64,000 nt of DNA from Streptomyces sp. JB150 (GTDB lineage Bacteria > Actinomycetota > Actinomycetes > Streptomycetales > Streptomycetaceae), in contig NZ_CP049780.1 of the NCBI RefSeq assembly GCF_011193355.1, positions 6,113,798 through 6,177,797 on the forward strand, in the 5' to 3' direction. Of the stretch, positions 24,872 to 33,266 are shown in pieces. The position numbers and the translations under genes are program-made. Each line of letters begins with the position of its first letter. Positions within the stretch are counted from its first letter, which is position 1. Under the pieces are notes generated by a model. That model did no database searches. It saw nothing but the letters and a program-made list of their open reading frames with translations, and had not been told where the DNA came from.

Positions 24872-25561
24872 ATGAAAGCTGAGTGTCAAGATGCGGACGG
24901 GGATTGTCGCACCATTCTGGTGGTCGATCCCGACCCGGCCTCCCGAGCGTTACTGAGCCGCTTTGCGGAGCGGGGCGGTGAGCCTGGCTCCCTTCTCTCC
25001 GCGGCCTCCGCCGCGGACATCCCGCTCGGCCGGGTGAACCGGCCGGTGACCTTGATCCTCTCGTCGGCCGCCGGGGTGGGTGATCTGTCCCTGCTGGGCC
25101 GGCTGATCGCCGACCCCGAGACCCGCGTGGTGCTAATACTGCGGTCCCTGATGCAGAACCAGCTGGACACTGCGCAGTGGGTGCTGGCCGATGCGGTGCT
25201 GCGCCTGGAGGACGTTCAGAGCGCCGCGCTGGACGAAGTGCTCCCCCCTCAGGGACGGGGTACGGTGGCGGTTTCACCCGAGGTCCTGCGGCGTGTCGTC
25301 CAGCTCGCCTCCGCCAAGGCTGAGGGCGAGGTGACGCGGCCCCGCCTCACCGAGCGTGAGACGGAGGCCCTTTGGGGGGCGGCCCAGGGGATGAGCAACC
25401 GCCAGATAGCCCGCGGGATGGGCATCACCGAGCACGGCGTGAAGCGTCACCTCGCCAATGTCATGAGCAAGCTGAACTGCCAGAGCCGGACCGCGGCCGT
25501 CGCTGTCGCGCTGCGCAGCGGTCTGCTGGAACTCGACGGCGTGGGCCGCGACGCCTCCTGA
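24872..25561 (+). CDS. LuxR-family (NarL-type) regulator with pseudo-receiver domain
   Basis: This 229-residue protein is a probable pathway activator. Residues 10-120 look like a receiver (RTILVVDPDPASRALLSRF), but the expected phospho-acceptor strand reads LILSSAAG, with Ser in place of Asp, so phosphorylation control is unlikely. Residues 150-215 form the LuxR helix-turn-helix (RLTERETEALWGAAQGMSNRQIARGMGITEHGVKRHL). The ATG at 24872 follows GGGGA; the upstream 120 bases are low in GC and probably a promoter. It lies directly ahead of the NRPS genes on the same strand. Ligand control, as in other atypical response regulators of Streptomyces antibiotic clusters, is inferred. Confidence 0.88.
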   Translation: MKAECQDADGDCRTILVVDPDPASRALLSRFAERGGEPGSLLSAASAADIPLGRVNRPVTLILSSAAGVGDLSLLGRLIADPETRVVLILRSLMQNQLDTAQWVLADAVLRLEDVQSAALDEVLPPQGRGTVAVSPEVLRRVVQLASAKAEGEVTRPRLTERETEALWGAAQGMSNRQIARGMGITEHGVKRHLANVMSKLNCQSRTAAVAVALRSGLLELDGVGRDAS

Positions 25562-25649
25562 CGGATCCCGCCGGTGTCCGAAGCCCCGGATGCCCGCCCA
25601 TCGACGCGCATGTCATGCCGGCACACGAAATATGCAGGGGATTCTGAAA

Positions 25650-28600
25650 ATGGCCAACGACACATCTTCCGTGCTGCACGGCGCAGAAATCCAGCTGCGT
25701 CTCCCGAGCGCTTCTCCAGCTCCTGAACTACCCCTCCTTTCGCCGCTCACTCAATCACCGGATCTCGGCGTGACGCGGCATGTTGTGGAGATATCGAAAA
25801 GTCTTTGGTCTGCGCTAAGGCAAACATCTCGTGAGCGATGTCTGAGCCCTGTCGCGGCCCTCGTCGCATCGGTCGCCGACGTGCTCCGCCTCTGGTCCAA
25901 GCAGCCCGGCTTCCGCCTCGATATGGCACTGTCCGGCGGCCCCACGGTTTCGCTGGCCTGCGACGCCGAGCCTGGCGACGCCTTCCTGGACCGCGCACGC
26001 CGGATCGAGGAGCAGCTGACGCAACCGCTCGCGGCGCGATCCGCACAGGCCACCGAGCCGAGCGAGTCCGACCCGGCCGCGCTCGCCTGCCGTGTGACGG
26101 ACCACGGCCCCTCCCTGACCATCGTCTGGGAGCTGGCGCACGACCTGTTCCCCGCCGGACTGCCCGACGACCTCACCGCCGTCCACGCCACGCTCCTCGA
26201 CCGCCTTGCGCGGGAGCCGGAGGCCTGGGTCGCTCCCCGCCGGCCGGCCTCGCTGCCCGCCTGGCAGATCGCCGAGCGCACCGACGCCAACGACACCGCG
26301 CAGGACATCCCTGCCGAAACACTGTGCGGCCTTGTGGAGGCCCAAGCCGCGAGAACTCCCGACGCGGTGGCGGCCCTGGCCGAGGAGGGCGGACTCACCT
26401 ACCGCCAGGTCGTCACGAGCGCCCGCCGCCTGGCCCGCCGACTGGTCGCGCTGGGCGCCGGACCCGGGCAACTGGTCGGCGTCGTCGTCGACAAGGACCT
26501 CACCCAGGTGCCCTCCGTGCTCGGCGTCACCCTTTCCCGCGCCGCCTACCTGCCGATCGACCCGCAGTGGCCCGCCGCCCGCCGGGCGCAGCTGACGGAA
26601 CAGGGCGGCGTGCGGATCGTGGTGACCACGCCACGGCTGCGTGAGGAACTGGAATGGCCCGCCGGCCTCCACCTCGTCACACTCGACGACCCCGAGGTAC
26701 GCGTCGCCGACAGCGGTCCGCTGGAGACCGCGCCCACCCCCGACGACCTGGCGTACGTGATCTTCACCTCGGGCTCCACCGGTCAGCCCAAAGGCGTCGT
26801 CATCGACCACCGAGGCGCCGCCAACACCCTCCAGGACATCAACCGGCGCTTCGCCGTCGGGCCCGCCGACCGCGTGCTCGCCCTGTCCTCGCTCAGCTTC
26901 GACCTCTCCGTGTACGACGTCTTCGGTGCCCTCGCCGCGGGCGCGGCCGTGGTCCTGCCGTCCCCGCGCCGGGCGCACGACCCCGAGCACTGGTCGGAGC
27001 TGGTGGAGCGGCACGGCGTCACCGTCTGGAACTCCGTCCCCGCCCTCCTGCGCCTCTGGCTCGACGCCCCGACGCCGGCACCGGCCGCGGCTCCGCTGCG
27101 CCTCGTCCTGCTCAGCGGCGACTGGATTCCCGTCTCGCTGCCTGACGCGCTGCGTACCCCCTACCCCAACGCGCAGGTGATCAGCCTCGGCGGCGCCACT
27201 GAGGCGTCCATCTGGTCGGTGCACTACCCGATCGGTGAGGTCCCCGCCGAGTGGAACCGCATCCCCTACGGCAAGCCGCTGGCGAACCAGACGCTCCACG
27301 TCCTCGACCACGCGCTCGATCCGTGCCCGGTGTGGACGACCGGCGAGATCTACATCGGCGGCATCGGCGTGGCCAAGGGCTACTGGGCCGACCCGGTCAG
27401 GACCGGCGAGCGGTTCATCGTCCACCCGCGCACCGGCGAGCGGCTGTACCGCACGGGTGACCTCGGCCGCTACCTGCCCGGCGGTGACATCGAGTTCCTG
27501 GGGCGGGAGGACACCCAGGTCAAGGTCAACGGCTACCGCATCGAACTCGACGAGATCGCCGCCGCACTGCGCCGCCGGTCCGGAGTGCGCGAAGCCCTCG
27601 TCACCGTCGACACCAACCCCGCCACGAACCGCGGGCAGCTGGTCGCCTACCTGGTCCCCGAGGACGCCCCGGACACGGCCTGCGGCCCCCTGGACAGTGC
27701 CTCCAGCTGGCCCGTCGTGCTCGACGCGGCGAGCAGTGAACTGCGCCGCGCGACCGCCGAACTCGCACCCGCCACGGAGACGTTCCGGGGACTGTGGCAC
27801 CGGCTGGAAGCCCTCGCCCCCACCGTCATGGCCCGCGGCCTGGCCCGGCTCGGCGCGTTCACCACGCCCGGAGAGACCGCCACCGCGGACACGATCGTCG
27901 ACCGTGGTGGTGTCCGCCCCCTGTACCTCGGGCTGATCGGCCAGTGGATGGCCGTCCTCGCACGGCGGGGCACGCTCACCGCGACCGGGCGGCCCGGCGA
28001 GTACCGCGCGGACCGGCCCCTCGACGCCGACGCCCTCGACCGGGACATCGACGCCGTTCTCGGATCGCTGACCGCGACCGGCGCTGACCGGGTGCTCCTC
28101 GACTACTTCACCGCGAGCATCGAGCACCAGCTCGCACTGCTCCAGGGCCGGGTGCGCCCGCTCCAGCTGCTGCTGCCCGGCGGTGAATGGCATGTGACCG
28201 AGGCGCTGTATGCGGCCAACCCCGCCGCCCGGCTGCAGAACCGGATCGCCGCCCAGGCCGTCCGCTCCTTCGTCGAGCGCTTCCCGGCCGACCGCGAGGT
28301 ACGCGTCCTGGAACTCGGCGCGGGCACCGGCGCCACTGCGGACCAGGTGCTCCCCGCTTTGCCGGCCGAGCGGGTCGCCTACCACTTCACCGACCTGTCG
28401 ACGGCCTTCACCGAGCAGGCCAGGAAGCGCTACGAGAGCCGCCACCCGTTCGTGCGCTACAGCCTGCTCGACATCGACGAGGACCCGGCCGGTCAGGGCT
28501 TCCCCCCCGGCTGCGCCGACGTCGTCGTCGCAGCCAACGTCCTGCACGATGCCAAGGACCTGACCAGGACCCTGCAACACGTACGCGGGCTGCTCGCGCC

Positions 28601-29270
28601 CGGCGGACTCCTGGTCATGATCGAAGGCACCGTCAACTCTCCGCTGAACATGATCAGCTTCGCCTTCCTGGAGGGCTTCGGAAACTATCAGGACCAGCGG
28701 GAGGCGCCTCTGCTGTCGGTGCCCGAGTGGCGCGAGCAGCTGACGGCGGCGGGATTCCCGCAGTTCGCCTCGGTGCCCGAGGGGGAGCCGGCCATGGACG
28801 CGCTCGTCCAGCACGTCCTGATCGCGGGCGCTCCGTCCGGCCAGACGGTCCTGGACACCACGGTGCTGCACAAGGAGCTGGGTGATCTGCTGCCCGACTA
28901 CATGGTCCCGCACCACTACCTCGTCCTCGACGAGCTGCCGCTGAGCGCCAACGGCAAGGTGGACCGCTCCGCCCTGCCCTCGCCGTGGCGCGAGCTCACT
29001 CCGAAGGAGGTGACGCTGCCGCAGAGCGAGCTGGAACAGCGCCTGCTGGCCATATGGTCCGACGCGCTGGGCCGCGACGACTTCGGAATCGAGGACAACT
29101 TCTTCGACCTCGGCGGCGACTCCCTCCACGCGGTCCGCATGGTCGGCAGATTTCGCACCGAACTGGGCATCGAACAGACCGACGACGAGACGATCGAGCT
29201 GCTGTTCGCCGCGCCTACCGTCAGGGAACTGGCGGCCGCCCTGGCCGGGGCCACGGAGGCGCGGGGATGA
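25650..29270 (+). CDS. NRPS: truncated Cy-A(Cys)-MT-PCP
   Basis: This 1206-residue synthetase resembles the cysteine modules of PchE and HMWP2. Residues 1-225 match only the C-terminal half of a cyclization domain; the catalytic N-terminal half is missing. The A domain (about 240-1110) has FTSGSTGQPKGV near 371. Reading the selectivity positions gives DLYNLSLIW plus Lys, the code for cysteine. A methyltransferase-like domain is inserted between A8 and A10, with an intact SAM motif VLELGAGTGAT near 885. The PCP serine is in DLGGDSLHAV near 1155. ATG 25650 follows AGGGGA. Codons in the first 60 positions lack the usual GC bias. The missing Cy activity is probably supplied by the ArCP-Cy protein at 33267. 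Confidence 0.9.
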   Translation: MANDTSSVLHGAEIQLRLPSASPAPELPLLSPLTQSPDLGVTRHVVEISKSLWSALRQTSRERCLSPVAALVASVADVLRLWSKQPGFRLDMALSGGPTVSLACDAEPGDAFLDRARRIEEQLTQPLAARSAQATEPSESDPAALACRVTDHGPSLTIVWELAHDLFPAGLPDDLTAVHATLLDRLAREPEAWVAPRRPASLPAWQIAERTDANDTAQDIPAETLCGLVEAQAARTPDAVAALAEEGGLTYRQVVTSARRLARRLVALGAGPGQLVGVVVDKDLTQVPSVLGVTLSRAAYLPIDPQWPAARRAQLTEQGGVRIVVTTPRLREELEWPAGLHLVTLDDPEVRVADSGPLETAPTPDDLAYVIFTSGSTGQPKGVVIDHRGAANTLQDINRRFAVGPADRVLALSSLSFDLSVYDVFGALAAGAAVVLPSPRRAHDPEHWSELVERHGVTVWNSVPALLRLWLDAPTPAPAAAPLRLVLLSGDWIPVSLPDALRTPYPNAQVISLGGATEASIWSVHYPIGEVPAEWNRIPYGKPLANQTLHVLDHALDPCPVWTTGEIYIGGIGVAKGYWADPVRTGERFIVHPRTGERLYRTGDLGRYLPGGDIEFLGREDTQVKVNGYRIELDEIAAALRRRSGVREALVTVDTNPATNRGQLVAYLVPEDAPDTACGPLDSASSWPVVLDAASSELRRATAELAPATETFRGLWHRLEALAPTVMARGLARLGAFTTPGETATADTIVDRGGVRPLYLGLIGQWMAVLARRGTLTATGRPGEYRADRPLDADALDRDIDAVLGSLTATGADRVLLDYFTASIEHQLALLQGRVRPLQLLLPGGEWHVTEALYAANPAARLQNRIAAQAVRSFVERFPADREVRVLELGAGTGATADQVLPALPAERVAYHFTDLSTAFTEQARKRYESRHPFVRYSLLDIDEDPAGQGFPPGCADVVVAANVLHDAKDLTRTLQHVRGLLAPGGLLVMIEGTVNSPLNMISFAFLEGFGNYQDQREAPLLSVPEWREQLTAAGFPQFASVPEGEPAMDALVQHVLIAGAPSGQTVLDTTVLHKELGDLLPDYMVPHHYLVLDELPLSANGKVDRSALPSPWRELTPKEVTLPQSELEQRLLAIWSDALGRDDFGIEDNFFDLGGDSLHAVRMVGRFRTELGIEQTDDETIELLFAAPTVRELAAALAGATEARG

Positions 29271-32200
29271 CAGTCGAGGCCCACACCCCCTTCCCCCTGA
29301 CGCCTCTTCAGGAGGCCTATCTCGTCGGCACCTCGGAGATGGTCGAGCTGGGCGGCTTCCTGCCCGGCTACTACGTCGAGCTCGACCTGGTCGACGTGGA
29401 CCTCGGGCGAGCCGAGCGAGCCGTGGAGGAGCTGCTGCGCCGCCATGACCACCTGCGGGTCGTGATCGAGGAGTCCGGCACCCAGCGCGTCCTCGACCCG
29501 GCCGAGGTCCTGCCGTACCGACTGCCGGTGACGGATCTGACGGGCCTCGACGGCGCGTCGCGCGAGAAGGCGCTGCTCGCCACCCGTACCCGGATGTGCG
29601 AGCAGGGCGTCGACCCCCTGAGCTGGCCGCTCTTCGAGATCGTCGTGCACCGCGTACGGCCCCGTCGGGTCCGCGTCCACCTCGCGATAAGCCTGCTCCT
29701 GCTGGACGGGCGCGGCATTCGCCAGGTCATGGACGAATGGCGGATGTACTACGCCGACCCGGCGGCCGAGCCGCCACGGCCCACGCTCACCTACCGCGAG
29801 AGCCTGCTGAAGCTGCTCGCGCACGAGAACACCCCCGACTACGCGCGGCAGTGGCGGTACTGGCAGGACCGGATCGACACGCTCCCGGACGCGCCCCGTC
29901 TGCCGCTGGCCGTGCAGCCCTCGGCGATCAGGACGGTGCGGTTCACACGGCGCAGGCACCGGCTGACCCGCGCCCAGTGGCAGCGGCTGTGCGGCGCGTT
30001 CCGCACCCACAGGGTCCTGCCGACGACCGCCCTGCTCCACGTCTTCGCGGAGGTGCTGGGTGCCTGGGCCGACAGCCCGCGGTTCTGCCTGAACCTGCTG
30101 CACCAGAACTGGGCGGCGTCCCGTCCCGAGATGGCGGCCGTCATGGGCCAGTTCGGTGCCACCCTTCCCCTGGAGGTCGACCTGGGCGGTCCGGACGACT
30201 TCTGGGCCCGCGCCCGGACGCTCCAGAAGCAAGTGATGCTGGACCTGCGGCACGCCGACGTGGCGGGTGTCCGCATCACCCGCGAATTGGCCGCGCGGCG
30301 CGGCTGGACCTCGCGCGCCGCGCTGCCGTACGTCTTCACCAGCATGCTGAAACCGGCCGCCGCAGGCGCACAGACGTCCGAGGTGGCCGGGAACACGCGG
30401 CCGGTCTGCCGGGAGGTCACCAGTGATCTGCGCACCCCGCAGGTCCTGATCGACAACCAGCTCCACGACGGCCCGGACGGTGGCGTCGACTGCGTGTGGG
30501 ACGTCGTCGACGAGGCGTTCCCGCCCGGCCTGCCGGACCTCATGTTCGAGGCGTACGGCAGGATGCTGGACACCCTTGCCGGGTATCACGGCGCACAGGC
30601 GGCACCGGATCCTGTGCCGCCCGCACACCGCGCGGTGGTCGCACGGCTGAACACACCGGCCGGTCCGCCACCGGCCGGGCGCCTGGAGGACGGTTTCCTC
30701 GCGCGGGCGGCCCGCCATCCCGACGCCACCGCCGTCGTGAGCGCCCGGCGCACCCTTACCTACGGCGAGTTGGAAGCCCGCTCCCGGGCGGTCGCCGCGT
30801 GGCTGGCCGACCGATGCGTGGGCCGGGGCGACGTCGTGCCGGTTGTCATGGCCAAGGGCTGGGAACAGATCGTCGCCGTGCTGGGCGTGCTGCGGGCCGG
30901 CGCGGCGTACTGCCCCGTCGACGTCTCCCTGCCCGCCGAGCGGATCGGCCACCTCCTCGACGCCTGCTCCGCGCCCGTCGCCCTCGTGCAGTCCCACAGC
31001 GCGCCCGGCAGCGGCGCGCTCGGTGCCCGGCCGCTGCTGTGCGTGGACGAGACGCAGCCGTCGGAAGCGGTGCTCCCCGCCCCGGCGGGCGATTCCAGCG
31101 ACCTCGCCTACATCATCTACACGTCCGGTTCCACCGGACAGCCCAAGGGCGTCATGATCGAGCACCGGGCGGCGGTCAACACGATCACCGACATCAACGA
31201 ACGGGTCGGCCTCGCCCCGCACGACCGGGTCTTCGGCATATCCTCGCTGAGCTTCGACCTGTCGGTGTGGGACGTCTTCGGAGCGCTCGCCGCCGGTGCC
31301 GCCCTCGTGCTTCCCGCGGCCACCACCCGGCCGGATCCGGTGGGCTGGGCCGAGGCGGCCGCTGCCCACGGGGCGACGGTGTGGAACTCGGTGCCCGCTC
31401 TGGCTCAGATGCTCGCCGAGGTCGTCGGGCAGCGGCCGGCGGGCGGCACACCGCCCGTGCGGGCCTTCCTGATGAGTGGTGACTGGATTCCCCTGACCTT
31501 GCCGGACAGGCTGCGCGAGCACTGGCCGGGCGCCCGGCTCATCGCGATGGGCGGCGCGACCGAGGCGTCCATCTGGTCCAACATCCATGAGATCGGCCAG
31601 GTGGACCCCGGCTGGCAGAGCATCCCGTACGGGGTTCCGCTGCGGAACCAGACCATGCGGGTACTCGACCATCGACTGGATCTGCGCCCGCCGTGGGCGG
31701 TCGGCCGTATCCACATCGGCGGGGCCGGACTCAGCAGCGGCTACTGGCGAGACGAGCAGCGCACCGCCGAGCGGTTCTTCCGGCATCCCCGCACCGGGGA
31801 GCGCCTGTACTGGACGGGCGATCTCGGCTGTTACCGGCCCGACGGCACCATCGAGTTCCTCGGCCGCGAGGACCGCCAGCTCAAGATCCAGGGCTTCCGG
31901 GTGGAACCCGGCGAGGTCGAGGCGGCCGCGCAAGAGCATCCCGCCGTACGGGAGTGCGTGGTCGACGGCGTCACCACGGCCGGTGGGCAGCGGCTGGTCG
32001 CCCTCGTCGTCCCGCACCCCGGCCGGACGCTCGACAACCGGGCACTGCTCGCACACCTGCGCTCCCGGCTGCCGCACTATCTGGTCCCTGGACGGGTCCA
32101 TGTGCTGGACCGCTTGCCGCTGACCCCCAACGGCAAGGTGGACGTGGCGGGCGCGCTGGCGGCGGTGGCCACGCCGCCGCCGGAACACGCCGCCCCGGCC

Positions 32201-33259
32201 GGCGAGGCGGGCGGCGAAGGACTGTCCCGGCGGCTCGGCGCGCTGTGGGCCGAAGTCCTGGACGTCCCGGAGGTCGGGCCGGACAGCGACTTCTTCGCGC
32301 TCGGCGGCAACTCCCTGCTCGCACTCCGGCTGATCAACCGCATCCGCACCGACCTCGGCGTGGAACTGCCGTTCGGACAGGTTTTCGAGGCGCCGACCGT
32401 ACGGGCGCTTGCCGCCCGCATCGAGGAGCACGAAGGGGGCGCCGGCTCCCGTGTCACGCTATCGGGCGGGGACACCGGCGCCGCCGGCGGTGGCCGAGAG
32501 CTGTTCCTCTTCCACCCGGTGGGTGGCTCCGTGACCAGCTACACGGCCCTCGCCCGTGCGTGGTCCGGTCCGGTCCACGCCTTCCAGAGCCGGGCCCTGG
32601 CCGAGGGCACGACCACGGCCCTCGACGTGGACCTGGAGACAATGGCGAAGGGCTACCGTGAGGAACTCCAGCGGGTTCGGCCCGAAGGCCCTTATCTGCT
32701 GGGTGGCTGGTCGATGGGCGGCATCCTCGCCTACGAGGTCGCGGGACAGCTGGCCGCACAGGGACACGACGTCCGCATCTTCATGATCGACAGTGACCTC
32801 GCAGAGGTCCGGTCCCCGGCCACCGAAGCCGCCCGGCACCTCGAGTTCCTCGGCGACCTCGCCGGAGGGCGGCTTCCCGACAAGGTGCGCACCGCCCTGC
32901 TCAAGGCCGGCACCGACACTCTCATGGCGACCGGCGCGCGTGTCGCCGCCGACCACGGATGGCTGCCCGACGAGGCGGAAGTGCGCCAGTACGAGCTGCT
33001 GATGCGGACCCACGCCCATAACCTGGCGGTCCTCAGTGCCTACCGGCCGCGGAAGTCCGACGTGCCGGCCCTCCTCCTCGTGGCGGGCGAGGCCGACCGC
33101 CCCGACCCGGTCGGACCGTGGCGCCGGATGTGCTCCCGCCTCGACGCGGAGATATGGCCGTGCGACCACTACTCGATCGTCGATGCCGACCGGCTCCTGG
33201 CCGTCGCCGAGCGGGTCACCGCCTGGCTCGACCATTCACCCACCCCCCGGAAGGGATGA
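29267..33259 (+). CDS. NRPS: degenerate Cy-A-PCP-TE
   Basis: This 1330-residue terminal module overlaps the previous gene by four bases. The cyclization domain (1-460) starts with the Cy-type FPLTPLQEAYLVGT, but its core DxxxxDxxS reads Ser142-x4-Asp147-x2-Gly150, so two of three signature residues are changed. The A domain has IYTSGSTGQPKGV and the code DLWNLSMIW plus Lys, one step from the cysteine codes, so cysteine or a close analogue is expected. The PCP carries FALGGNSLLAL and the TE has GWSMGG and a catalytic His in PCDHYSIV. It would add the second residue and release the product. Whether it can form a second thiazoline is doubtful. Confidence 0.9.
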   Translation: MTVEAHTPFPLTPLQEAYLVGTSEMVELGGFLPGYYVELDLVDVDLGRAERAVEELLRRHDHLRVVIEESGTQRVLDPAEVLPYRLPVTDLTGLDGASREKALLATRTRMCEQGVDPLSWPLFEIVVHRVRPRRVRVHLAISLLLLDGRGIRQVMDEWRMYYADPAAEPPRPTLTYRESLLKLLAHENTPDYARQWRYWQDRIDTLPDAPRLPLAVQPSAIRTVRFTRRRHRLTRAQWQRLCGAFRTHRVLPTTALLHVFAEVLGAWADSPRFCLNLLHQNWAASRPEMAAVMGQFGATLPLEVDLGGPDDFWARARTLQKQVMLDLRHADVAGVRITRELAARRGWTSRAALPYVFTSMLKPAAAGAQTSEVAGNTRPVCREVTSDLRTPQVLIDNQLHDGPDGGVDCVWDVVDEAFPPGLPDLMFEAYGRMLDTLAGYHGAQAAPDPVPPAHRAVVARLNTPAGPPPAGRLEDGFLARAARHPDATAVVSARRTLTYGELEARSRAVAAWLADRCVGRGDVVPVVMAKGWEQIVAVLGVLRAGAAYCPVDVSLPAERIGHLLDACSAPVALVQSHSAPGSGALGARPLLCVDETQPSEAVLPAPAGDSSDLAYIIYTSGSTGQPKGVMIEHRAAVNTITDINERVGLAPHDRVFGISSLSFDLSVWDVFGALAAGAALVLPAATTRPDPVGWAEAAAAHGATVWNSVPALAQMLAEVVGQRPAGGTPPVRAFLMSGDWIPLTLPDRLREHWPGARLIAMGGATEASIWSNIHEIGQVDPGWQSIPYGVPLRNQTMRVLDHRLDLRPPWAVGRIHIGGAGLSSGYWRDEQRTAERFFRHPRTGERLYWTGDLGCYRPDGTIEFLGREDRQLKIQGFRVEPGEVEAAAQEHPAVRECVVDGVTTAGGQRLVALVVPHPGRTLDNRALLAHLRSRLPHYLVPGRVHVLDRLPLTPNGKVDVAGALAAVATPPPEHAAPAGEAGGEGLSRRLGALWAEVLDVPEVGPDSDFFALGGNSLLALRLINRIRTDLGVELPFGQVFEAPTVRALAARIEEHEGGAGSRVTLSGGDTGAAGGGRELFLFHPVGGSVTSYTALARAWSGPVHAFQSRALAEGTTTALDVDLETMAKGYREELQRVRPEGPYLLGGWSMGGILAYEVAGQLAAQGHDVRIFMIDSDLAEVRSPATEAARHLEFLGDLAGGRLPDKVRTALLKAGTDTLMATGARVAADHGWLPDEAEVRQYELLMRTHAHNLAVLSAYRPRKSDVPALLLVAGEADRPDPVGPWRRMCSRLDAEIWPCDHYSIVDADRLLAVAERVTAWLDHSPTPRKG

Positions 33260-33266
33260 CTTGGCC

